DNA from: Flagellimonas pacifica
Lineage (GTDB): Bacteria > Bacteroidota > Bacteroidia > Flavobacteriales > Flavobacteriaceae
Assembly: GCF_900215465.1 (NCBI RefSeq)
Contig: NZ_OBEH01000002.1
Location: 186,001-250,000, forward strand
Length of the DNA stretch: 64,000 bases
Reading direction: 5' to 3'
In this document: positions 27,694 to 35,868 of the stretch, in pieces
Layout of the letters: the number at the start of each line of letters is the position of its first letter
Numbering within the stretch: the first letter of the stretch is position 1
Position numbers and translations under genes: made by a program
The notes under the pieces: generated by a model
What the model was told of the DNA's origin: nothing
What the model saw: the letters and a program-made list of their open reading frames with translations, nothing else
Database searches by the model: none

Positions 27694-29328
27694 TCAGCTT
27701 TGGCCACTTTTGAAAAGGGCCTGGGCCTCTTTGTGGATACGCTCAAAGTTGCGGGCAATCTCCGGGTCATCGGGGGCATATTTGGGCTGGGGCAGGCCCC
27801 GCTCCGGACGGGGTACCGGAAAGCGGATACGGCGGGACTTCCCATCGGAAAAGGCAAAGAACTCGCCCTGTTTCAAACGGAAGAAGGCATCCGAGCTTAC
27901 CTTGCTGACCTCCTTTTCGGATTTGGTGATGCGGGTGTCCGAACGGAAGGGGTCGACACCCTTGCTCACGGACTGGATGGGCTTTTTGACCATTTCAAAA
28001 AAGGCCTCAAAATACATCGCGGTGCCCGGGTCGTTCACCTTACCGAAAAACTGGTAGGAGAGGTTGGCCAATATCGCACGACTGGCCTTGTCGCCGTACA
28101 TCATGTCGTTCTGGTTCTTGTCCTGCATCACATAGACCGTACTGATGTCATAGCTCCGAAGGGTGGCCGGGATGCGGTGCATGTTGAGCAGGCGGATGGT
28201 GGGGGCCTCCTCTACCAGCATAAAGGAATGGTGCCGTCCCCGAACCGCCATCTGTTTGGTGATGGTATGGAGCAGGGTCGCGATGATGGGCGAGTAGGCA
28301 ATGTCGTATTTGGGATGGTTGACGATGGCCACTACTGAGGGATGGTCGGGGTTGTTGATGTCCAAGTCCAATTCGTCGGCGGAGAGGGCCATGAAGATGC
28401 GCTGGGTGCTGATCTTCTTCAGGGCATTGGCCAGGGTACTGAGCACCCCGGCGGTCTGCCGTTCGGATTCCTTTCCGGCGATAAAGGCATCGGCCATGGC
28501 CTTGGCCGTCAGGTCGGTACTGAGCCATTGGATAAGGCGTTTGGGGCTGAGGAACTGGTAGACCGCGATCAGGTGGGGCAGGGTGCAACAGCGTTCATAA
28601 TGGGTGCGCAGCATCCAGATCATCCCGCCCAAGAGCCCTTCCACCGCATCGTTGAAGAACTTGGTGGAACCCTGGGCCTGGCTGTCCCGTTGTTCCAGTA
28701 AATTCTCGATAAGGACGCGGGCCACCTCGTTCACGGATTCCTCATCGGGCAGGTAGCGGGGTGCAATGGGATTGACGCGCTTGTAGATGGTATCAAAGGA
28801 GACGATGTGCAGCGGTAGGCCCTCTTTTTGGAACAGCGGCCAGGCCAGTTCGGTGATCTCAAAGTGCTTGTAGTCGTGGATCACCCCGGCAAAGCCATGC
28901 CGGTGGAAATGCTTCAGCAACGCACGCACCACGGATTCCGTCTTCCCGCTCCCGGCTGAGCCGATGATGGAGACCCCACGGCGGATGTTCCTGAGCGTCA
29001 ACATACCGTTTCGGTGGCGCAACCGGGCCCGGTATTTGGCATCGACACCTTCCCGCTCCCCATAGGTGGCCACTAACAACAGTCCCAGCCCGTTCAGGAA
29101 CTGGGCGGGCAATACGGCCCAGAGCAGGATATGCGATGAGAGATGCCAGGGGAACCTTACGGCCAAATGGCCCCATATCGCCAGAAAGAGCAGCGCCAAT
29201 AATCCAAAGGTGTAGCAGAACCGAAAATGCAGCACCACTATGGAGAGGAACAAGAGCGGATAGGCCCACCCTTGGCCCCGCAGGTCCGGAAGATCAAAAG
29301 GTAATGTAGAAAGAAGTATCATGGGCAA
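27694..29328 (-). CDS. VirD4/TraG-type conjugative coupling protein
   Basis: This 544-residue coupling ATPase brings the relaxase-DNA complex to the secretion channel. It has N-terminal membrane helices (WAYPLLFLSIVVLHFRFCYTFGLLALLFLAIWGHLA and SHILLWAVLPAQFLNGLGLLLVATYG), Walker A IGSAGSGKTESVV, and a Walker B-like segment HSFMLVEEAPTIRL followed by STVYVMQDKNQND, as in T4SS-DNA-transfer proteins. It is directly upstream, on the minus strand, of accessory genes and downstream of the relaxase gene with a five-base gap, so mobilization genes form one operon: bfmA-relaxase-coupling protein. Confidence 0.9.
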   Translation of the reverse strand: MPMILLSTLPFDLPDLRGQGWAYPLLFLSIVVLHFRFCYTFGLLALLFLAIWGHLAVRFPWHLSSHILLWAVLPAQFLNGLGLLLVATYGEREGVDAKYRARLRHRNGMLTLRNIRRGVSIIGSAGSGKTESVVRALLKHFHRHGFAGVIHDYKHFEITELAWPLFQKEGLPLHIVSFDTIYKRVNPIAPRYLPDEESVNEVARVLIENLLEQRDSQAQGSTKFFNDAVEGLLGGMIWMLRTHYERCCTLPHLIAVYQFLSPKRLIQWLSTDLTAKAMADAFIAGKESERQTAGVLSTLANALKKISTQRIFMALSADELDLDINNPDHPSVVAIVNHPKYDIAYSPIIATLLHTITKQMAVRGRHHSFMLVEEAPTIRLLNMHRIPATLRSYDISTVYVMQDKNQNDMMYGDKASRAILANLSYQFFGKVNDPGTAMYFEAFFEMVKKPIQSVSKGVDPFRSDTRITKSEKEVSKVSSDAFFRLKQGEFFAFSDGKSRRIRFPVPRPERGLPQPKYAPDDPEIARNFERIHKEAQALFKSGQS

Positions 29329-29333
29329 GGATT

Positions 29334-30359
29334 TTAGACTCCGATGGAACTGGATTTTTGGGCGATGTCGATGCCCTTTTTGAGCTGCTCCAGGGTCTTT
29401 TTGGCCAGCTCCACCTTGCTCTTGGGGATATTGTGCAGGGGCACCTTGGCCCCGGCCTTGCCCAAGATCTTCAGGGCAGCGGCCCGCTCGTTGGTGGGCA
29501 GTTTTATGAGCTGTGCAAAAAAAGCCTTGGGATCCTTGTCCAAGAGGTTCCGGCCCTTGTAGCTTTCCACATAGTTGCGTTGGTGGCCAAAGGTGCGGTC
29601 AAAGGTCTTTTCGGCCTTTTCAAAGAACTCGTCCCGGCGAAAGCCCCGTTTTTCGGGCTTGCCGTTCAAATCCGCCTCGGATGCCTTATAGCTACTGCCC
29701 GGGGACAGGCTGTGCCGGTTGGTGACGTCCTTACGGCTCATCACGATGTGGACGTGCATCTGATGGCCCGGCTTTTTCATCCCTTCCTCGATGGGTTTGC
29801 CATCGATTTTATGGGGCATTTTTTCGAAAAACCGCTCAATCCGCCGTTGCATTTTTTGGCTATCGCCCTGCGATTCGCCCCGTTCCACCTTTCGGATATC
29901 GTTTTGGAGCTTTGCGATTTCTGCTTTATACTTCCGGTTCTCCTGGATCTCGCGGTCACGCCCCTTGTAGAGCCGTTGGTGCTCTATCTTGGCATAGTAC
30001 TTTATCCGGTCCACGGTCACAGGTTTTTCACGGTTGAAGGAGGCCGCATAGTCCTTCATCACCTCCCGCACATAGTGCCGCAAAAGGGCGGGGTCGTTGT
30101 TCATCGCCCGCAGCTCTTTTTGGCTGGGGTTGATGGTGATGGAATAGAACTTGGGCTCGGTCCTTTTGAGCCGGTCCGTATTGGCATCGATTTCCTGGAC
30201 TAAGGTCTTGGCATCCACGCGGTCATTGAACTGGTCAAAAAAGGGTTCCCGCAGTTCGTGGTGCTTTCCCTCGTTCTCCTTTTCGAGGTAGGCCACAAAA
30301 TCGGCCGAGCTCTGGGAGAAGGTATTGCCCATGTGTTGGCGGGTAATGGTGATGTACAT
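29334..30359 (-). CDS. Relaxase/mobilization protein (DUF5712, BtgB-like)
   Basis: This 341-residue protein fits the Bacteroidota DUF5712 / BtgB-type mobilization family. An N-terminal beta-alpha segment carries MYITITRQHMGNTFSQSSADFVAYLEKEN. A likely catalytic Tyr region is in EPKFYSITINPSQKELRAM, and a metal-binding-like HQMHVHIVMSRKDVTNRHSLSP follows about 200 residues in. The C-terminus is basic. It probably nicks the oriT candidate at 31065-31168, which lies just upstream of the operon. It ends five bases before the coupling-protein gene starts. The family is less studied than MobA/VirD2 relaxases, so the catalytic residues named are inference. Confidence 0.75.
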   Translation of the reverse strand: MYITITRQHMGNTFSQSSADFVAYLEKENEGKHHELREPFFDQFNDRVDAKTLVQEIDANTDRLKRTEPKFYSITINPSQKELRAMNNDPALLRHYVREVMKDYAASFNREKPVTVDRIKYYAKIEHQRLYKGRDREIQENRKYKAEIAKLQNDIRKVERGESQGDSQKMQRRIERFFEKMPHKIDGKPIEEGMKKPGHQMHVHIVMSRKDVTNRHSLSPGSSYKASEADLNGKPEKRGFRRDEFFEKAEKTFDRTFGHQRNYVESYKGRNLLDKDPKAFFAQLIKLPTNERAAALKILGKAGAKVPLHNIPKSKVELAKKTLEQLKKGIDIAQKSSSIGV

Positions 30360-30364
30360 AGTAC

Positions 30365-30949
30365 TTAAGTTTTATAGTGTTGTTTCAGTGCTTCGTATTC
30401 CTCCAGGGAAATCTCCAATTGCAGTTTGGGTCTGCCCAGACCGGGCCGTACTACCTTGATTTTTTTCAGGACCAAGTCGCCAAAACGCTCTTGGGCCTTG
30501 GCCAGTTCCCGTTCCGCATCGCGGCGCAGTTTGCGCTCGTCGATGAGTTGGAACTCCGCATCAAAATCCACTTGGTCCAGTTCGGGGAACTTGAAATCCT
30601 CTTGTTCTTCCGCTTCATTGCTTTGGGCCTTTGGCCCGCCGTCAAAGAGCAGTTCCATCATGGCCTTGGTGGGCAGCACCCCGTGCTTTTCCATGTCCCG
30701 AATGATGGCAATGGTGGCGTTGTTGCGCTTGTTGAAGAAGGTCTTGAGCTCCTTGAGGTAATCGATGACCAATCCCATCCGTCGACCCAAGCGGTCGTGC
30801 GGGGAGAGCTCGTTGTACTTGAAAAAGTCCAGCATCCCGGCCATCGCCTCCGAATGGGTCTTGAAGTACATGCGCGAAAAGGTCTGGAAGCGCACCGTGA
30901 CGGGCTTCTTGAACCTGATATTGCTGAACGTACTGGTCTTGGGTTCCAT
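30365..30949 (-). CDS. BfmA/BtgA-family mobilization protein
   Basis: This 194-residue accessory mobilization protein has an N-terminal ribbon-helix-helix-like part (VTVRFQTFSRMYFKTHSEAMAGMLDFFKYNELSP) and a helical middle (DYLKELKTFFNKRNNATIAIIRDMEKHGVLPTKAMMELLF). Its C-terminal segment ends KLQLEISLEEYEALKQHY. Relatives bind oriT and assist the relaxase. The relaxase gene follows by five bases and an oriT-like region lies upstream. A second diverged family member in element B (53536-54075) has the same layout, including TREMLERLFEG versus TKAMMELLFDG. Confidence 0.85.
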   Translation of the reverse strand: MEPKTSTFSNIRFKKPVTVRFQTFSRMYFKTHSEAMAGMLDFFKYNELSPHDRLGRRMGLVIDYLKELKTFFNKRNNATIAIIRDMEKHGVLPTKAMMELLFDGGPKAQSNEAEEQEDFKFPELDQVDFDAEFQLIDERKLRRDAERELAKAQERFGDLVLKKIKVVRPGLGRPKLQLEISLEEYEALKQHYKT

Positions 30950-31064
30950 TCCTGATCGTTAAAAATCTCTTTTGCCGCAAATCCGGGCCTGTTTCCGGGG
31001 GCTGTGGGCCCATTTGCCGCAAAGACCTTGGTTTCCCGAAGGCTTTTACACTGACTCCTTCGGA

Positions 31065-31168
31065 TTTAAACCGCTGTGGAACAGTGGTTTAAAAAGAAGC
31101 GCAAACTCGCAACGTGGGGTACCCGCGTTGCCCTCTTGCTATTCCATTTTCGTCCCGCAAAGCGGGAC
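31065..31168 (+). other. Candidate oriT of element A: three hairpins and a 14-nt core
   Basis: In order there are three parts. Hairpin 1 at 31065-31093 has a 12-bp stem with one wobble and 5-nt loop TGGAA. Hairpin 2 at 31109-31131 has the stem GCAACGTGGG/CCCGCGTTGC with loop GTA. Hairpin 3 at 31152-31168 is GTCCCGC-AAA-GCGGGAC. The 14-nt core GTTGCCCTCTTGCT (31127-31140) includes the end of hairpin 2 and is 11 nt from hairpin 3. The same plan occurs at 54171-54260. Both lie just upstream of a bfmA/btgA gene, where oriT is expected. Confidence 0.65.
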
Positions 31169-31378
31169 CGAAATTTTCACAGCCTACTTTGAAATTAGAT
31201 TGGTTGTCCATGATGAAAAAGGGATTTTTGGACTTTAAGACGGCAGGCCATGAAGATTTACGAAATGTTCAATCTTTTTTTGAAAACCATGGATTTTGTG
31301 CAACGGAAATAATGGGCATAAAAAAGCGGAACATTCAAAATGTCCCGTTTCCAAAATCGGTAATTGAGTTCCGGTCTG

Positions 31379-31828
31379 TCAAATCAAACCATTATCGGCA
31401 AAGCTGTAATAGTCGCCATTGGGCACTAGGATGATGTGGTCGAGCACCTTGATGTCCAACAGCTCGCCCGCTTTCTTTATCTTGTCGGTAAGATCCCTAT
31501 CGGGCTGACTGGGTTCCAACTTCCCCGATGGGTGCGAATGGCAAATGATACAGGCGACGGATGCGGTCTTGAGTGCCACCCCAACGAGCAACCGCACATC
31601 CACCATCGTACCCGTGATGCCCCCTGTGGAGAGTTGATAGATGCCCTTGACCTTGTTGCTGTTGTTGAGCAAAAGAACCTTAAAGGCTTCCTGCAATCCG
31701 ATGGTGTCCTTGTCCCAATGTTCGAAAAGTACTTCCGCAGCATCTCGGGAGCGGCTTATCTTTTGCCAAAAGGAAGCGGCTATCCGCTCTTTGTAGCTTA
31801 CTTTTATTTCGTTAACTTTCGTTGTCAT
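31379..31828 (-). CDS. RadC-like JAB-domain protein
   Basis: This 149-residue protein is of the RadC/JAB family, with the metal-binding motif ICHSHPSGKLEPSQPDRDLT and the segment LLLNNSNKVKGIYQLSTGGITGTMVDVRLL. It lacks the N-terminal helix-hairpin-helix of chromosomal RadC, as is usual for copies on mobile elements. ATG 31828 was chosen since the preceding open frame has no family similarity. Function is unclear; such genes accompany SSB and antirestriction genes in ICEs and may support establishment in a new host. Confidence 0.85.
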   Translation of the reverse strand: MTTKVNEIKVSYKERIAASFWQKISRSRDAAEVLFEHWDKDTIGLQEAFKVLLLNNSNKVKGIYQLSTGGITGTMVDVRLLVGVALKTASVACIICHSHPSGKLEPSQPDRDLTDKIKKAGELLDIKVLDHIILVPNGDYYSFADNGLI

Positions 31829-31916
31829 TGTTTTTAATGCTAATGATGTAATGTGATTTGTTAAAAATGATGATAGAGGGGGTGTTCCGGTCCAACGTAG
31901 CACCCCCTCGACCATG

Positions 31917-32294
31917 CTAGTATTCCGATGGCAATAACAAGGTGCCATTGATAAAGTAGAGGCGGATTTTTTCCAAGGGAAAATCCGTCAAGTGGTAGCC
32001 CTGAGTTTCAAAGACCAGCCCGTTGCCATCGCCGTAGGTGATGGAAGCGGCATAGCCCGTTCTCTCCCTTTCCGTTTCATCGTGCATCCTGAAATCCACG
32101 GTGATGAAACGGCTCTTTCCCATCAGGCTACGGGCAATGACCGAAGTGTCCGTTACCAGCCAAAAGCAGTCCGCCGCCTGTGCCAGATAGTGGATGCCCT
32201 CGGTATAATGGGTACGGATGAGCGGAATATGGTACAGGACTTCCGAGCCGTGGAAATGCTGTAAATTCTGATTAATGGTCATGGCTGTTTCCAT
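31917..32294 (-). CDS. DUF6876-like ICE protein
   Basis: This 125-residue protein from METAMTINQNLQHFHGSEVLYHIPLI. Motifs HYLAQAADCFWLVTDTSVIARSL, FITVDFRMHDETERERTGYAASITYGDGNGLVFETQGYHLTDFPLEKIRLYFINGTLLLPSEY match a small conserved family of Bacteroidota mobile elements, whose function is unknown. ATG 32294 was chosen because it lies eight bases after the upstream gene's stop; the longer open frame overlaps that gene. It is between RadC and SSB genes, suggesting an establishment or antirestriction-type role. Confidence 0.65.
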   Translation of the reverse strand: METAMTINQNLQHFHGSEVLYHIPLIRTHYTEGIHYLAQAADCFWLVTDTSVIARSLMGKSRFITVDFRMHDETERERTGYAASITYGDGNGLVFETQGYHLTDFPLEKIRLYFINGTLLLPSEY

Positions 32295-32301
32295 AGTATT
32301 G

Positions 32302-32505
32302 CTATTGGGTTTTAGGGTCATTGTCCTCGATAAAATCTTCATCCGTGACCCCATTGACCGCATGGTTCAATCGCTTCAGTTCCACCAAAAGGGCCGTGAG
32401 TTGACATTCCGCATAGGTATTTCCCTTTTGGGGTATATTCTTGATAAGGTGCTGCAGTCCACCCATAAGGGTTTCCGCTTGCCGTTTGAATTTTGTTGCA
32501 TTCAT
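32302..32505 (-). CDS. Small conserved-looking ICE protein (67 residues)
   Basis: A short acidic-tailed helical protein, MNATKFKRQAETLMGGLQHLIKNIPQ at the start and NHAVNGVTDEDFIEDNDPKTQ at the end. It fits tightly between ssb and the DUF6876-like gene on the same strand, with 7 bp to the latter, which supports it being real. No family or function is recognised. Confidence 0.5.
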   Translation of the reverse strand: MNATKFKRQAETLMGGLQHLIKNIPQKGNTYAECQLTALLVELKRLNHAVNGVTDEDFIEDNDPKTQ

Positions 32506-32582
32506 GTGTCCGTGCTTTTTGTGGTACTTGGGATAAACAGGGGATGCCCTTTGCAGGACACCCCTCGTCCAAATCCGAACCC

Positions 32583-33062
32583 CTATTTTTTGGTATCGTC
32601 TTTACCGTTTTCCGTTGTGGAATCCTTGTCGTTTGACTTGCCACCATTCTTGGTGGTGTCTGCATCTTTTTGTCCGCTTGTATCGTTGGACTTTGGGCTA
32701 GCTGCTTTCGGTTGGGCATTGCCGTTGGGCTTGCTCCCCAACAAAAGGACTTCATCCGCCACCACTTCCGTTACATAGCGTTGGCTGCCGTCCTTGTCCT
32801 CGTAGGAACGGGAACGGAGTTTCCCGATGACCCCGATTTCGCTCCCCTTGGAAGCATACTTCTCGATGATCTCAGCCGTCTTGCCCCAGGCCACGATGTT
32901 GTGCCAGTCCGTGCTTTCGACTTTCTGCCCTTTGGCGTTTCGGTAATACTCATTGGTGGCCAATGAAAAGCGCACCAACTTCTTTCCACTTTCCAATTCG
33001 GGTACGGTGATCTCGCCCCCGATGTTCCCGATCAACTGTACATGGTTTCTAAAACTGCTCAT
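32583..33062 (-). CDS. ssb: Single-stranded DNA-binding protein
   Basis: This 159-residue SSB has the OB-fold pattern HVQLIGNIGGEITVPELESGKKLVRFSLATNEYYRNAKGQKVESTDWHNIVAWGKTAEII...KGSEIGVIGKLRSRSYEDKDG. A low-complexity Asp/Lys/Ser/Asn-rich tail follows. The canonical acidic tip (DIPF) is absent; the C-terminus reads KDDTKK, so recruitment of host partners may differ. It binds the transferred single strand in the recipient. The upstream region carries GTGGAC inverted repeats. Confidence 0.9.
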   Translation of the reverse strand: MSSFRNHVQLIGNIGGEITVPELESGKKLVRFSLATNEYYRNAKGQKVESTDWHNIVAWGKTAEIIEKYASKGSEIGVIGKLRSRSYEDKDGSQRYVTEVVADEVLLLGSKPNGNAQPKAASPKSNDTSGQKDADTTKNGGKSNDKDSTTENGKDDTKK

Positions 33063-33079
33063 GATGAAATGATTTTAAT

Positions 33080-33101
33080 TGTCCACTTTTTTATGTGGAC
33101 A
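33080..33101. promoter_or_regulatory. TGTCCAC/GTGGACA inverted repeat upstream of ssb
   Basis: Seven-bp perfect arms (33080-33086 and 33095-33101) are separated by 8 bp of T-rich sequence, starting 18 bp before the ssb ATG. A second TGGACC/GGTCCA pair lies at 33126-33154 and another GTGGAC near 33300. This is a candidate operator for ssb and the downstream accessory operon. Confidence 0.4.
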
Positions 33102-33720
33102 GGGTTAATAAATTCCCTTGTTTTGTGGACCTTTTTCTTTGTTTTTTCGGTCCATTTTAAGGGGTGTTTGTTTGATTTCTTCCGTGCGCAGCACAATGGA
33201 TGAAGTGGGTTTTGTCAAGACTTTTGGACAGAAATCAGGAGGACGTCCGCGACGCCGTTTTTACCGAAGGGCTAAAAACAAGGAAGTGGAGACCTTATTT
33301 GTGGACAAAACCCGTCTCCGGTCTTGACAAGTTCCACAATGGTATTAGGAATTCCTCCAAACCCCTTTGCAAGGGAAGCGGACGGGAAGTCAAGCGACCG
33401 TGGCAATACAGGGTTTGGATTGGAATTGGTTATACCATGCCTGTTTTTCGATGCCCCGAAAAACAGCCAACGGCTTCATGCATTAGAAACCCCTTAAAAT
33501 GATTGGGGCAAGGGCCACGGTTTTTAGGAGTTACCGAGCAGGGCCGAAGTAGCCCTTGCCGGGAATGACGTAAAGAAAACCGGGGGTGTGCCCTTCCGAT
33601 TGGAAACTCTTTTAATATGAGATGGTCGCAATGGATATGACAGCGAAATCGCAAAGTAATTTGGCAGTTATAACCAGCGGGATAAAAAGAATCTTTTTTG
33701 GGCCTGGAAAAGTTAAACCG
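33102..33720. other. Long non-coding stretch upstream of ssb
   Basis: About 620 bp without a convincing gene; the open frames present have no coding character. It includes scattered GTGGAC motifs at its left end and probably the ssb-operon promoter on the minus strand. An unrecognised RNA is possible. Confidence 0.35.
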
Positions 33721-34128
33721 CTATCGCTTCCGGTTCAGCGGTGGGAGTTCCCCGAATAACTTGATATATTCAAAAAGCAACCTTTCTTCTTCCAGTTTCG
33801 GACTATTGATGGTGTACAGTTGAATGTACAACTGTTCCCTTGGGAAGGCCATGTTCAATTTTTCATTGGAATTGTACCGGCTGCCACCGGAGTGCTTGGT
33901 CCTGGAATGGAATATGCGCGACCTCAGTTGTAGCACCCTTTTTCTCAAATTATCACCTTTACCAATGTAGAGCCTACCTTCGACATCCACGCCCAAAACC
34001 CTTGGTACAGGCTTTACCATACCCTTATCCATGCAGAAGAGCCTATATACCCCAGGAGCGTTACCGATGTCGATAAATAGTTTGGAATCAAGGTCTTTGT
34101 CGCCAAGGCGATATGTATTTTGTAACAT
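33721..34128 (-). CDS. GIY-YIG-like nuclease-domain protein
   Basis: This 135-residue protein shows the diverged GIY...YIG pattern: GVYRLFCMDKG..., then GRLYIGKGDNLRKRVLQLRSRIF, a conserved Arg, and LEEERLLFEYIKLFGELPPLNRK, where the Glu and final Asn fit the family. Relatives include small endonucleases carried on mobile elements. It stands alone, and its role is not evident. Confidence 0.65.
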   Translation of the reverse strand: MLQNTYRLGDKDLDSKLFIDIGNAPGVYRLFCMDKGMVKPVPRVLGVDVEGRLYIGKGDNLRKRVLQLRSRIFHSRTKHSGGSRYNSNEKLNMAFPREQLYIQLYTINSPKLEEERLLFEYIKLFGELPPLNRKR

Positions 34129-34238
34129 ACAAATATGTTGGACATTACAATGTAAACATTTTACACAAGTTGCAAGATGTCTAAGTTGATGCCCAATATT
34201 TTGGAAACACTAGTGGTACGGACGCAAATGGGACAGGA

Positions 34239-34793
34239 TTATGGCCCATCCCCAAAAAGACCTGTCTGCATTGGTGCTTTAGCTTTTGGCTGTGATTGTG
34301 ATTCACTTTTCATACGATGCTTTAACGCTTTGCGCCGCTTTTCGTAAATCCATCTTCTAAGGTTGGTCAACAATCCTTTTTCATATTCGGACAGTTCTTT
34401 GGGGGCTATTTCGGCCATTACCTCTTGTTGATCTGCGCCCTTAAAGCGATGGGCATATTGCGCACCTGCCCAGGTATAGATGTTCACCCATTCGGATGGC
34501 AGGGGCGATTCAAAGGTCCGCGGCATCATATAGGCTATCATTTCCGGTATGGAGGCCATCATTTCCCCTTTATTAAGGCATAACAAGCGTGCAATGGGAA
34601 TATGGGAAAGAAGATCTTTGGGGATGGTGTCCTGCCACGCTGAAGGAAAAACGATAGTTGGTGCGGTTAGACAGTCCATAAAATCGAAGACAAAATCAGC
34701 GGTCTTTTTATGGGTGTCCGCGGGATTCTTTTGGGGAACGACGGGAATTACATCAAATCCAAAATCGAGTTGCAGTACTTCAGGCTTTTTCAT
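34239..34793 (-). CDS. Hypothetical protein (184 residues)
   Basis: No family is recognised. ATG 34793 starts MKKPEVLQLDFGFDVIPVVPQ; the open frame extends 22 codons upstream without support. Middle segments AYMMPRTFESPLPSEWVNIYTWAGAQYAHRF and SEYEKGLLTNLRRWIYEKRRKALKHRM suggest a folded soluble protein with a basic C-terminal tail. It precedes the toxin-antitoxin operon on the opposite strand. Confidence 0.55.
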   Translation of the reverse strand: MKKPEVLQLDFGFDVIPVVPQKNPADTHKKTADFVFDFMDCLTAPTIVFPSAWQDTIPKDLLSHIPIARLLCLNKGEMMASIPEMIAYMMPRTFESPLPSEWVNIYTWAGAQYAHRFKGADQQEVMAEIAPKELSEYEKGLLTNLRRWIYEKRRKALKHRMKSESQSQPKAKAPMQTGLFGDGP

Positions 34794-35044
34794 AAGGGTA
34801 GGTTTTTGGTGAAACAATATTTGGGCAAGCCAAAAACCCAAGACAAAATTTTGTCCCAAATTTTCAAGCGAAAAATTGGGGGAGACCTTTAAGGGGGACC
34901 GATTTTTTGTGCGGATAAATTTGAAAGCAAAGATTTTGTGGGTTTACCTTGCCCGATATATTGGGGAAGCATGGTACGCTACAATTCATTGCACAAAAAA
35001 AACTCAAAAACATATATGGTTTTCTCCAAGAATCCTGTATTTTT

Positions 35045-35060
35045 GTATCCAAATGGATAC
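35045..35060. promoter_or_regulatory. GTATCC-AAAT-GGATAC operator of the toxin-antitoxin pair
   Basis: A perfect 6-bp inverted repeat with 4-bp spacer ends 7 bp before the toxin ATG. Autoregulation by the antitoxin (HTH) is usual for HigBA/RelBE operons, so this is the likely operator. Confidence 0.55.
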
Positions 35061-35066
35061 ACTTGA

Positions 35067-35366
35067 ATGTACTTTATTGAGAAAACTACCGAATTCGATA
35101 GATGGCTGAAAAAATTGAAGGATTTACAGGCCAGGGCAAAGATTCTCTTTAGGATTCAAAGGATCGAGACCGATGGACACTTTGGGGACACCAAATCGGT
35201 CGGGGATGGAATAAAGGAACTGCGGATACATTTTGCCAAAGGGTACCGGGTTTACTTTGTGGAAAGGGGAGGCAAGATAATTTTGCTGTTGGTCGGTGGC
35301 GACAAGGCGACCCAACAAAGGGACATCAAAAAGGCCAAGGAAATCTGGAAACGATTAAAGAAATAG
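35067..35366 (+). CDS. RelE/HigB-like toxin of a type II TA system
   Basis: This 99-residue basic protein (EFDRWLKKLKDLQARAKILFRIQRIETDGHFGDTKSVGDGIKELRIHFAKGYRVYFVERGGKIILLLVGGDKATQQRDIKKAKEIWKRL) fits the 'addiction module killer' branch of the RelE/ParE superfamily. The core features ELRIHFAKGYRVYF and the GGDKATQQRDI end are typical. The antitoxin follows four bases after the stop, so the order is toxin first, as in higBA. Expected action is mRNA cleavage at the ribosome, by family. Confidence 0.88.
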   Translation: MYFIEKTTEFDRWLKKLKDLQARAKILFRIQRIETDGHFGDTKSVGDGIKELRIHFAKGYRVYFVERGGKIILLLVGGDKATQQRDIKKAKEIWKRLKK

Positions 35367-35370
35367 AAAC

Positions 35371-35655
35371 ATGGAAACTACAAAATTTGACATAGCGGAC
35401 TATTTGGACAGCAAGGAAATGATTGCGGAATACCTCAATACGGTTCTTGAAGAGGGGGACAATTCGGACGTTATTACCGCCATCGGGCATGTGGCTAAGG
35501 CCATAGGAATGACAAAGATATCCGAAGAGACGGGCCTCAGCAGGACCAGTCTCTACAAAGCCCTTTCGGATGGTGCAAAGCCACAGTTCTCCACCATCAT
35601 AAAGGTATTGCGGGCGATTGGCGGACAAGTACGGATTGACCCCATGTCGGTATAA
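35371..35655 (+). CDS. HigA-like addiction module antidote protein
   Basis: This 94-residue protein, FDIADYLDSKEMIAEYLNTVLEEGDNSDVITAIGHVAKAIGMTKISEETGLSRTSLYKALSDGAKPQFSTIIKVLRAIGG, fits the antidote family (TIGR02684-type) partnering the upstream toxin. The HTH is MTKISEETGLSRTSLYKALS. It likely binds the inverted repeat at 35045-35060. The module could stabilise the ICE in the host. Confidence 0.88.
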   Translation: METTKFDIADYLDSKEMIAEYLNTVLEEGDNSDVITAIGHVAKAIGMTKISEETGLSRTSLYKALSDGAKPQFSTIIKVLRAIGGQVRIDPMSV

Positions 35656-35868
35656 AATTTACCATGTCTCTACAGTAATATTACCTGAACAGACTTTCTT
35701 GGTCCCAAAAATACCGGAGGTTGATTTTTTAACCGCACGGGTACTTTGCTCTCAATCAACCACTTCACAACGAGTTTTGATTAGATATTAACATTTGCAC
35801 CATGCGCTGGCGTAAAAAAGTATCTTAGTGTTTGCAATTCGAATATGTAATCAAATAATGGTGCTGAA

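Noticed and set aside
27700..28338. 212-codon open frame opposite the coupling protein
   Set aside because: Antisense to clear VirD4 motifs; composition follows the complementary coding frame.
29358..30203. 281-codon open frame opposite the relaxase gene
   Set aside because: Antisense shadow; the minus-strand protein has recognisable mobilization features and tight operon spacing.
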